From Lota lota (taxonomy: Eukaryota > Chordata > Actinopteri > Gadiformes > Lotidae): 64,000 nt of DNA. Position numbers and translations under genes: made by a program. Of this stretch, positions 54,825-64,000 are shown piece by piece. The notes below the pieces were generated by a model. The model saw only the letters and a list, made by a program, of their open reading frames with translations. It had not been told where the DNA came from and did no database searches. Position 1 is the first letter of the stretch; each line of letters begins with the position of its first letter. The stretch spans positions 1 to 64,000 of the forward strand of contig JACYXH010000512.1 in the NCBI GenBank assembly GCA_026745465.1, given 5' to 3'.

Positions 54825-55080
54825 GCTCTTTATACAGAGCTCCAGGCTCGGGCCCGCCCCCTCGGTATGACACTTCCGGTCCGAGTTTGGAGTACTCCGG
54901 AGTAGACCATACGATACGAACGAACCATACACAGCCTCACCGTTTCCTCTACTCTCACCGTGCGTGTGCGTTACGCCGCCGTCGTCGTTCGTTCCGATCT
55001 CGTTCACCGTTTGTCTGTCCGTCTCGATGCTTCTCTCCGTTCCTTCACTCCGTTTGTCCGTCGTCGTTTTCTCCGTTCTT
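54825..55080 (-). promoter_or_regulatory. TRIM promoter copy 3
   Basis: On the minus strand CCGAGGGGGCGGGCCCGAGC and CTGTATAAAGAGC lie about 60 bp upstream of exon 1 of copy 3. The CpG-rich block further upstream is conserved with 45,550-45,700. Confidence 0.6.
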
Positions 55081-55775
55081 TGTTTTTTTTTTGTTATCAA
55101 AAATATCAATTGATATTTACATTATCATTCTGGTATAAATAATAACATGCAACAATCACATACACACCCAAAATAATCCTGCTCACCATACAAATCATAC
55201 ACAACATAACTTATAAGCTATAAAAACAAACATCCTCCACAAAACAAAACAACATAAACATTAAAACATAAAATAAACAATAAACATAAATACACATAAT
55301 GAAACATTCTTTAAAAATCCATCTGCATTTTCCTATCATCTGTCTCACTAATAAAACTGGAACCATCAATAAACCATTCTTTAAAAGTGTCTCTTCCTAG
55401 GTGGTTTTTTAACATTTCCACCTCTTTCCTAATCTTTGCTTCGAACAAAACCCATGCATCCACTTTTCTTCCTTCATAATATGCCATGTTCCTCCTTATC
55501 CACACCGCATATCTTGCATAGCTCAACATGTAATTCAACAAATTAATATTTACATTTCCCTCTTTTTCACACAGTCCAAATAACATGTTTTCTTTCCACT
55601 TCATCCCCTCCATTACATCCAGTTTCCAGTGAGTTTTTACCATGGTTTTTATTTTGTTACAGAACTTCTGTAAGAACTTACACTTAATGAATAAATGCAT
55701 GAAGTTTTCTGGTTCTGTTTCACACATGTCACATTCCCTTTTAATCCCCTTATTTAGTTGGTGCAGTACAACTCT
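55081..55775 (-). mobile_element. L1/Tx1-like LINE, 3' end, unit 1
   Basis: A minus-strand open frame (55,311-55,727) reads MCETEPENFMHLFIKCKFLQ, a C-terminal phrase of L1/Tx1-type LINE polyproteins. It continues to WKENMLFGLCEKE, YARYAVWIRRNMAYYEGRK and a stop, then an AT-rich 3' UTR and a poly(A)-like end at about 55,085. It is 5'-truncated, with no reverse transcriptase or endonuclease. Confidence 0.75.
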
Positions 55776-56846
55776 TGTGAATATTCTATTGTGTCTTCAT
55801 TTGTAATCAACGTTTTCACATTCCAGACTATTGTATTTTACTGTTGTGTTTTGCCCATCTTCGTCTTAGAGTCTGGTGTGCTCTAAGGCTAGGTCTTTGT
55901 GACTTAGGGTCCAGCAGGGGTACATTTATCGGGCCTCCGCTCGCAGCTTCACCTTAGCCCACAAGGCTACATGAACCAGAACGATAGTTATGTTATAATA
56001 ACTCCAGTATTATGATTGTAGGCGTAGCCGTCTAGTTTCCCACCTGCTGTACCCTCCAGTTACTGAAAGAAAAGGGAGGGCGAGCACGGGGCCGTGGGGA
56101 ATGTGGGCGGGGCCCACCTTGATTGGTGCATTGTTGAAATGTTCAGCGCACGTGAGTGCGCGCACGGGACTAGCCCGTAAGGCGAAGCCTAGACGGCGTA
56201 GCCTACATGAAATAGAACTAGAGGTATAGTAACATAACTGTCATTTGCGTTGGTTCAGGAAGCTCACTGAACCCTCTAGTGGCCGCAGACGAAAATGCAT
56301 GCAGGGATTTAAATATCCTAATAATGAATCCTTCTTTATTGTCATGTCTTGCCCTATAACAACAAACACAAAGGGTAAACTGGTCGTGTGACTGTGATTA
56401 TCTTCATAAAACAGGTTCTGGTCTAATTCTGTGGTACGGTGGCCTGCATGGGCCATCTCGCACCATACCCAAGCAAATAAGGAGAGGTTCCTTCTTCTTC
56501 AGCTCAGCACCAGCGCCTCAAACACAGAGCTCTGTGTGTTTCAACATGTATGCTCAGGGTCCTATTAGACGCCACGGGGTAGGTGGTGTATCAACCAGCC
56601 TGCAGGGCTCATCTCTGGAGACACGCCTGCTCTGGAAATGCACTTGCTGGTATCCTGATTATTAATGTTGGTGTAGACAAAGCCTCTGTTGTGCTTTTTA
56701 TTTAGTGAACCCCCAACCTTAAAGTTGAAACTGATCCTATGCTGAACACAAGAGAACATTCAGTTGGACCCACTGAGTTGTTTATTACCATTATGCTTTC
56801 TTAACCAATACAACAGAAAAATAGTCCCTTACATGTACACAATGAA
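55776..56846. other. Remaining part of tandem unit 1
   Basis: Includes GGCCCACCTTGATTGGTGCA, GCGCACGTGAGTGCGCGCAC and GCCCGTAAGGCGAAGCCTAG, which may belong to a repeat family also touched at 34,565, and ACTGAACCCTCTAGTGGCCG. I see no gene. A weak minus frame at 56,565-56,759 is not convincing. Confidence 0.4.
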
Positions 56847-58884
56847 CTGAACAAGAGAGAGGGCTCTTTATACAGAGCTCCAGGCTCGGGCCCGCCCCCT
56901 CGGTATGACACTTCCGGTCCGAGTTTGGAGTACTTCGGAGTAGACCATACGATACGAACGAACCATACACAGCCTCACCGTTTCCTCTACTCTCACCGTG
57001 CGTGTGCGTTACGCCGCCGTCGTCGTTCGTTCCGATCTCGTTCACCGTTTGTCTGTCCGTCTCGATGCTTCTCTCCGTTCCTTCACTCCGTTTGTCCGTC
57101 GTCGTTTTCTCCGTTCTTTGTTTTTTTTTTGTTATCAAAAATATCAATTGATATTTACATTATCATTCTGGTATAAATAATAACATGCAACAATCACATA
57201 CACACCCAAAATAATCCTGCTCACCATACAAATCATACACAACATAACTTATAAGCTATAAAAACAAACATCCTCCACAAAACAAAACAACATAAACATT
57301 AAAACATAAAATAAACAATAAACATAAATACACATAATGAAACATTCTTTAAAAATCCATCTGCATTTTCCTATCATCTGTCTCACTAATAAAACTGGAA
57401 CCATCAATAAACCATTCTTTAAAAGTGTCTCTTCCTAGGTGGTTTTTTAACATTTCCACCTCTTTCCTAATCTTTGCTTCGAACAAAACCCATGCATCCA
57501 CTTTTCTTCCTTCATAATATGCCATGTTCCTCCTTATCCACACCGCATATCTTGCATAGCTCAACATGTAATTCAACAAATTAATATTTACATTTCCCTC
57601 TTTTTCACACAGTCCAAATAACATGTTTTCTTTCCACTTCATCACCTCCATTACATCCAGTTTCCAGTGAGTTTTTACCATGGTTTTTATTTTGTTACAG
57701 AACTTCTGTAAGAACTTACACTTAATGAATAAATGCATGAAGTTTTCTGGTTCTGTTTCACACATGTCACATTCCCTTTTAATCCCCTTATTTAGTTGGT
57801 GCAGTACAACTCTTGTGAATATTCTATTGTGTCTTCATTTGTAATCAACGTTTTCACATTCCAGACTATTGTATTTTACTGTTGTGTTTTGCCCATCTTC
57901 GTCTTAGAGTCTGGTGTGCTCTAAGGCTAGGTCTTTGTGACTTAGGGTCCAGCAGGGGTACATTTATCGGGCCTCCGCTCGCAGCTTCACCTTAGCCCAC
58001 AAGGCTACATGAACCAGAACGATAGTTATGTTATAATAACTCCAGTATTATGATTGTAGGCGTAGCCGTCTAGTTTCCCACCTGCTGTACCCTCCAGTTA
58101 CTGAAAGAAAAGGGAGGGCGAGCACGGGGCCGTGGGGAATGTGGGCGGGGCCCACCTTGATTGGTGCATTGTTGAAATGTTCAGCGCACGTGAGTGCGCG
58201 CACGGGACTAGCCCGTAAGGCGAAGCCTAGACGGCGTAGCCTACATGAAATAGAACTAGAGGTATAGTAACATAACTGTCATTTGCGTTGGTTCAGGAAG
58301 CTCACTGAACCCTCTAGTGGCCGCAGACGAAAATGCATGCAGGGATTTAAATATCCTCATAATGAATCCTTCTTTATTGTCATGTCTTGCCCTATAACAA
58401 CAAACACAAAGGGTAAACTGGTCGTGTGACTGTGATTATCTTCATAAAACAGGTTCTGGTCTAATTCTGTGGTACGGTGGCCTGCATGGGCCATCTCGCA
58501 CCATACCCAAGCAAATAAGGAGAGGTTCCTTCTTCTTCAGCTCAGCACCAGCGCCTCAAACACAGAGCTCTGTGTGTTTCAACATGTATGCTCAGGGTCC
58601 TATTAGACGCCACGGGGTAGGTGGTGTATCAACCAGCCTGCAGGGCTCATCTCTGGAGACACGCCTGCTCTGGAAATACACTTGCTGGTATCCTGATTAT
58701 TAATGTTGGTGTAGACAAAGCCTCTGTTGTGCTTTTTATTTAGTGAACCCCCAACCTTAAAGTTGAAACTGATCCTATGCTGAACACAAGAGAACATTCA
58801 GTTGGACCCACTGAGTTGTTTATTACCATTATGCTTTCTTAACCAATACAACAGAAAAATAGTCCCTTACATGTACACAATAAA
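56847..58884. repeat. Second unit of the 2,038-bp tandem duplication
   Basis: Near-identical to 54,809-56,846. It begins inside the TRIM promoter, so its minus-strand promoter (56,863-57,118) has lost exon 1 and faces the shared flank DNA instead. At its end it joins the mirror receptor locus (CATGTACACAATAAACACAA). Confidence 0.95.
57119..57813 (-). mobile_element. L1/Tx1-like LINE, 3' end, unit 2
   Basis: Duplicate of 55,081-55,775. The open frame 57,349-57,765 differs by a G-to-V change (DVMEVMKWKE). It was copied with the tandem unit and is not an independent insertion. Confidence 0.75.
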
Positions 58885-59421
58885 CACAAGGACTAAAACA
58901 ACAGAAGCAGCAGACATTACAAATCATAAACAGGTGTGCACATATCTTTAATAACTGAACATGTTCTGCTGCCATGTTGTTCCCAACAGAACACAAGGAA
59001 TCAAGATTCAGTTTAAAGTCATTCACAACATGATCAATAGCTTTTCCATAGACCGCTTGCATTATGAATATAATATTAAATCTGCTTTAAATCGGGTTCC
59101 ATGCTAGGCTTATAAAAATAAAAACTGATATCAGAGCCCTTTAGTATGAAACTGTTAATATCTGAAAATATACAAAATATAGTATAAACATGTTTTGATT
59201 TACCATCAATCAATTTTTAAATACATTTGCCATTTTATAGTTTTTGTAAACCTACTTAGTTAACCCTATGGAAGACCTTACAAGTATTTTACTTTCATGG
59301 TTTATCACGCTAAACTTTTCAGAAGCCCAATACAGTGTGGAGTATAGTTGAGAACATAAACAAAGCACATTGTATGTGTGTATGTATTGAGATATGCGTG
59401 TGTGTGTGTGTGTGTGTGTGG
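58885..59421 (-). other. 3' flank of the mirror receptor gene
   Basis: Reverse match to 10,371-10,815 downstream of the left B30.2 exon. A short (TG)n run at about 59,398-59,420 lies next to the stop codon. Confidence 0.65.
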
Positions 59422-60197
59422 CTACAACAGACACAGAGACACTGAGGCACCATAACTCCGTAACCCAAACGCAGGGTGGAGGTCCTCCTGGGTGAAGGTG
59501 GACTGGAAGGTGTGGATGTGTGTCAGTGTGTCTGAGGACCCTCCTACACCTGGGGACACTCTGTAGAAGGACAGAGTGCCAGTAGGCCGGTCCAGATACA
59601 CTCCTACTCTGTTAGAGCCAGCGGGGGGGAGACGTATGACTGTACTACTACCGTTGTACCAGGCATAGTAACCATCATCATCACAATCAAGACTCCAGGA
59701 CTTGTTGTTCCCTCCAAGCTCACTGTCATCACCCCCTCCTCTCCTTGTGATTCCTCTGTATGTCACTCCTATAGCAACACGTCCTTTCCACTCTACCTCC
59801 CAGTAACAGCGGCCAGTCAGACCCTCTCTACACAACACCTGGGGCCGGGAGTCAAATCTCTCTGGGTGATCAGGATACGACTGCTCCTCTCTAACCCGCG
59901 TCACCTTTCTGTTGTCCTCAGACAGAGAGAGTTCTCTGTGAGCTGTGTTTGGGTTCAGTGTGAGTTCACAGGCATCTGACGGGAGAACAAGACATGATTA
60001 GCTGCTGAATAATTCTTCATCATCATCATCATCTGATGGGAGAACAAGACATGATTAGCTGCTGAACACACAGGAACACACAGATGAGGTGTTTCCACCT
60101 TCCCCACAGAGCAGATGTTTGGTGTTTTATTATTATTATCCAATGAGAATAAACAGCACTAGCCTACCAGTAATAAGAGCTATAATACATATATGTA

Positions 60198-60229
<32 letters not shown>

Positions 60230-62333
60230 ATGAGGTTCTCCCCACACAATGTACGAGAATTGCTGTGCCGCCACAGAACTTTTCCCGCCACGCGGATATT
60301 TACTGGGCAGCCTAGTTTTTTTCCCATTAATTTCTGAACGGTTCAAAACATGTTTTATTGGAATAACGCTTCAAAAAGCGAAACGAAAACATCAGGAGTC
60401 AGTGCTGTGTGGAGGAAATCTGTGTATTTCAGATCCACTCTCGGTCCGAGTCCGACTCGGTCACAGCAGAGCTTCAATGCATATCAGACGCGCAGTAGAA
60501 AGAAGTGTCAGCTCTGGTTCTGAAGATTTGGAGCAGTGCTGGAAGATCTAGTGTGGCTGTATGATGGCGCCGTTGTGAGAGCTCTCATTGGAAACACGAC
60601 CCACATAAGTTCCAGTAAGACACGTGGCTTTAAATGATCCTAAAACTAAAAAACACTATTTACAATCTACAATGTATCTATCTATCTAACATTGTTATGA
60701 ACAAATCAACAACAATGTTATGAATATATCAACAACAATGTTATGAATATATCAACAACAATGTTATAATTATATCAACAACTATGTTATGAATATATCA
60801 ACAACAATGTTATGAATACATCAACAACAAACATCTCTCATTGGATCCAGATCTTACCAACAACGAGCAGCTCTGCAGTGTGATTGGCCGAGCCAGCGCT
60901 GTTGGTCGCCATGCAGCAGACCGTGTTCACACCAGACTTCACACCTCTGACGAAGAGGAACCCCCTCTCCACCCAGGCCGCAGGCTCTGATTGGTTGTCT
61001 GTGCTGTCCCTCTCCAGGGGCCTCCCGTTGTGTAGCCACTCGACGGTGGGCTCCGGCGTGCCGCCGGCATCGCAGGAGAATTGGGCGGTGTGGCCCACGG
61101 GCAACACCTTGGTAGAGGAGTGGACCTCTGTGATGCTGGGGGCCTCCTCCTTCATGAGCATCACTGAACCAGAAGAAACCAGGACGAGATGAGTGATAAC
61201 CAGAGCTTATAATTCTACTGTTATTATTGTAATTATATTCAGGATGATATGATTTAGACTCACTGAGGCACACGGAGATTACGAGAATACTCAGCAGTAT
61301 GAAGATCAGAGTGACAATGATGTGGGACTTTAGAGCTGTTCAGGAGTAACACACACACACACAAATTCACACTGTGTGGCTATCAATCACAGTCCAGACA
61401 GTCTCCCTACAGTCTGCAGAATCCCTCCCCTTCTTCATGAAACATTCACAACGGCACGCACAGAACATTTTATATATCTCAAATGATATTTAATTTAATT
61501 AATTAATTTAATTATCTCAAATTATATTTGAAATAAGTTCATATTAATAACAAACTTTATTTAATTGTGTTAAATCCATACATCCACTTGATATCACATC
61601 AGTTAAATGAGTAGCCTTTATTAAAACACAAAAATGAGTATTAAAAAAAAACAATTGCACTCTAATTGCAATACCACTAATAACAAGTAATGAAAATACT
61701 AAACCTGTGTTCTGCTACCTAAAGCTACTCTGCACTCTGTCTAGTTGTTCCACATCTATAACAACATATATCATGAAATACACAACTACTTGAGATGCCT
61801 AGTAATAGTCCGTAACTCATGGCCGTAATCACAGGTCGTTTGTTCTGGAAACTTAAATGTGTGCTGTTTGTCTAGAACATACACATGTTGTTATTTAGGA
61901 GAATAAATATGTCTGTGTGTGTTGTTTGTCTAGAACATACACATGTTGTTATTTAGGATAATAAATCTGTCTGTGTGTGCTGTTTGTCTAGAACACACAC
62001 ATGTTGTTATTTGGGAGAATAAATCTGTCTGTGCGGTCGCTGGTTCATCAGGTTGGTCACTTTGGCCAAAAACGTTTGCTAAATGTAAATCTTAAATGTA
62101 TGTAAATGACAACATCTTTTTTTACTGGATTATTTATTTTAAATTCTCTAAAAAGGGCACCTACCACATCTTCTCTTCCTGGTCTCCTGTCTGTCCAAAG
62201 ATGTGTCCTCAGGTTCCTCAGTGAGTCCAGGGTCCAAACACGTGTCCTCAGGTTCCTCAGTGGGTCCAGGGTCCAAAGACGTGTCCTCGGGTTCCTCAGT
62301 GAGTCCAGGGTCCAGTTCATAGATGAGGTCCAT
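59422..62333 (-). CDS. Predicted type II membrane protein with Ig and B30.2 domains, four exons
   Basis: Minus-strand exons 62,333-62,165, 61,335-61,264, 61,163-60,858 and 59,975-59,422 all have GT/AG borders and phase 1 joints. They sum to 1,101 nt (366 aa plus TAG). Exon 1 encodes an acidic tail with three [13 protein letters not shown]-like repeats and RKRR before the membrane. Exon 2 is the membrane span (IIVTLIFILLSILVISVCL). Exon 3 is an Ig domain (QFSCDAGG, WLHNGRPLERD, TVCCMATNSAG) with sequons NQS and NHT. Exon 4 is a whole PRY-SPRY ([41 protein letters not shown]). The positive-inside rule puts Ig and B30.2 outside the cell or in the lumen, unlike butyrophilins, whose B30.2 is cytosolic. 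The gene is a mirror copy of the left locus minus stalk and lectin exons. Whether exon 3 really splices to exon 4 is inferred from phase. Confidence 0.65.
59976..60857 (-). other. Intron between the Ig and B30.2 exons of the mirror gene
   Basis: The acceptor region is duplicated: GGGAGAACAAGACATGATTA occurs at 59,980 and 60,039. (TA)n covers about 60,183-60,230. 60,240-60,640 is unique, CpG-containing DNA with no recognised gene. 60,690-60,835 has about six units of the 23-bp AACAATGTTATGAATATATC minisatellite. Confidence 0.7.
61336..62164 (-). other. Intron 1 of the mirror gene
   Basis: AT-rich, with three reversed copies of the about 60-bp CTAGAACATACACATGTTGT repeat at 61,855-62,040. It matches the left gene's intron 1 (3,000-3,730), except that the long TG array is missing. 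Confidence 0.75.
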
Positions 62334-62648
62334 GGTTCCTCTCTGTCAGCTTCCACTGTTTCTGCTCTCAGGCTTCAGCTCTGCTATATCAGATGGAAAA
62401 ATAACGTCACATGTTTTAATTCTGTCCAAACATCAGCTTGCAAGCCGAATCACCACTGTCAGCAAATGTTTTTCTTGTACTCTTATCAGATGCCATCATT
62501 TTACACACACACTCATGCACACACGTATACACACACCACATTATATTTTATATCGTATTAAGATACATATACACATGTAGAGGCAGAATAAAGCAGATAG
62601 CGTCATGTCTAGGAGTGGTCAAGCTGTATTCTAGAAGGTAGTGGACAT
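62334..62648 (-). promoter_or_regulatory. Upstream region of the mirror receptor gene
   Basis: Reverse match to 2,560-2,811. CTGCTATATCAGATGGAAAA and AACGTCACATG correspond to the left promoter candidates. A cluster of AC and CATG steps follows at 62,500-62,580. Confidence 0.4.
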
Positions 62649-63918
62649 GTCTAGGATATTCCATATAGTCTACACACTATGATGTGATAGTCTACACACT
62701 ATGATGTGATAGTCTACACACTATGATGTGATGTAAACACCATATAGTCTACACACTATGATGTGATGTAAACACCATATAGTCTACACACTATGATGTG
62801 ATGTAAACACCATATAGTCTACACACTATGTGATGTAAACACCATATAGTCTACACACTATGATGTGATGTAAACACCATATAGTCTACACACTATGATG
62901 TGATGTAAACACCATATAGTCTACACACTATGATGTGATGTAAACACCATATAGTCTACACACTATGATGTGATGTAAACACCATATAGACTACACTATG
63001 ATGTGATGTAAACACCATATAGTCTACACACTATGATGTGATGTAAACACCATATAGTCTACACACTATGATGTGATGTAAACACCATACAGTCTACACA
63101 CTATGATGTGATGTAAACACTATATAGTCTACACACTATGATGTGATGTAAACACCATATAGTCTACACACTATGATGTGATGTAAACACCATATAGACT
63201 ACACTATGATGTGATGTAAACACCATATAGTCTACACACTATGTGATGTAAACACCATATAGTCTACACACTATGATGTGATGTAAACACCATATAGACT
63301 ACACTATGATGTGATGTAAACACCATATAGTCTACACACTATGATGTGATGTAAACACCATATAGTCTACACACTATGATGTGATGTAAACACCATATAG
63401 TCTACACACTATGATGTGATGTCAACACCATATAGTCTACACACTATGATGTGATGTAAACACCATATAGACTGCACACTATGATGTGATGTAAACACCA
63501 TATAGTCTACACATTATGATGTGATGTAAACACCATATAGTCTACACACTATGATGTGATGTAAACACCATATAGTCTACACACTATGATGTGATGTAAA
63601 CACGATATAGTCTACACACTATGATGTGATGTAAACACTATATAGTCTACACACTATGATGTGATGTAAACACCATATAGTCTACACACTATGATGTGAT
63701 GTAAACACCATATAGTCTACACACTATGATGTGATGTAAACACCATATAGTCTACACATTATGATGTGATGTAAACACCATATAGTCTACACACTATGAT
63801 GTGATGTAAACACTATATAGTCTACACACTATGATGTGATGTAAACACCATATAGTCTACACATTATGATGTGATGTAAACACCATATGGTCTACACACT
63901 ATGATGTGATGTAAACAC
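62649..63918. repeat. 35-bp minisatellite upstream of the mirror gene
   Basis: About 36 units of ATAGTCTACACACTATGATG then TGATGTAAACACCAT (35 bp), with some 32- or 30-bp variants and single-base variants. It is absent upstream of the left gene, so it expanded after the loci separated. Confidence 0.95.
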
Positions 63919-64000
63919 TGTGCCAATACTCTAACAAACAAACAAACCACTGTCTGGACCAGATCTCTGCTGGTAACAAACCACTGTCTGGACCACAGCT

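Larger units (their letters stand above)
54809..56846. repeat. First unit of a 2,038-bp tandem duplication
   Basis: Runs from CTGAACAAGAGAGAGGGCTC in the TRIM promoter to CATGTACACAATGAA. It holds the reversed TRIM promoter, an L1/Tx1-like LINE 3' end and AT-rich flank DNA. I noticed only about four base differences from the second unit (for example TACTCCGGAG against TACTTCGGAG), so the duplication is recent. Confidence 0.95.

Noticed and set aside
59422-59975. Reading this B30.2 exon as the end of a second NLR gene
   Set aside because: No NACHT, LRR or linker exon is found upstream on this strand. The next exon upstream is the Ig exon, and the phases agree.
62649-63918. Regularly spaced repeats that look like a CRISPR array
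   Set aside because: The units are contiguous with no unique spacers, the genome is eukaryotic, and no cas genes are present. It is a minisatellite.

Overview
The window looks like an innate-immunity cluster from a ray-finned fish. The evidence is a spliced NLR of the fish FISNA-NACHT-LRR-B30.2 type, a type II C-type lectin, a single-main-exon RING/B-box/coiled-coil/B30.2 TRIM gene, an ISL2EU-type DNA transposon, and a very high load of dinucleotide repeats. The repeat load and the expanded NLR/B30.2 content would suit a cod-like (gadiform) genome, but that is inference.

Left end (1-10.8 kb, + strand): two tandem units carry eroded B30.2 exon starts. Next comes a type II receptor gene with cytoplasmic repeats, a transmembrane exon, a stalk and a three-exon C-type lectin domain ending in a stop. 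Beyond it lie an immunoglobulin (Ig) exon and a B30.2 exon, both in the phase needed to continue from the same stalk exon. At 11.2-15.2 kb sits an ISL2EU-like transposon with terminal inverted repeats, a THAP/DDE transposase and remains of its second, SWIM-containing gene. From 15.2 to 18.2 kb there are fragments that match the flanks of the NLR gene and a GC-rich patch.

Centre-left (18.3-29.9 kb, - strand): one apparently intact NLR gene of 14 coding exons. Exon lengths sum to 4,059 nt, which is 1,352 codons plus a stop, with every splice phase agreeing. It has a TTAA-flanked MITE and one degenerate N-terminal exon copy in its introns.

Centre-right (30-58.9 kb): low-complexity DNA, a LINE tail and a mosaic of TRIM-locus duplicates. 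One TRIM copy is complete (34,994-38,525, +). Another is truncated (45,840-47,720, +). Others are reduced to the 3' end (45.2 kb, -), the 3' flank (49.0 kb, +), the promoter plus exon 1 (53.65-54.9 kb, -) or the promoter alone (56.85 kb, -). Also here are an inverted repeat around the truncated TRIM, a broken Ty3/Gypsy fossil (about 42.0-43.0 kb), a cluster of seven recognisable tRNA genes (49.8-53.3 kb) and a nearly perfect 2,038-bp tandem duplication (54,809-58,884).

Right end (58.9-64 kb, - strand): a mirror copy of the left-end receptor gene. Here the lectin module has been deleted, leaving cytoplasmic repeats, transmembrane segment, Ig and B30.2 as four in-frame exons (366 codons). This possible type II membrane Ig-B30.2 protein, and the lectin-or-Ig-B30.2 choice at the left copy, are the most unusual findings. 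All gene models rest on reading splice sites and phases by eye. No transcript or database evidence was available.
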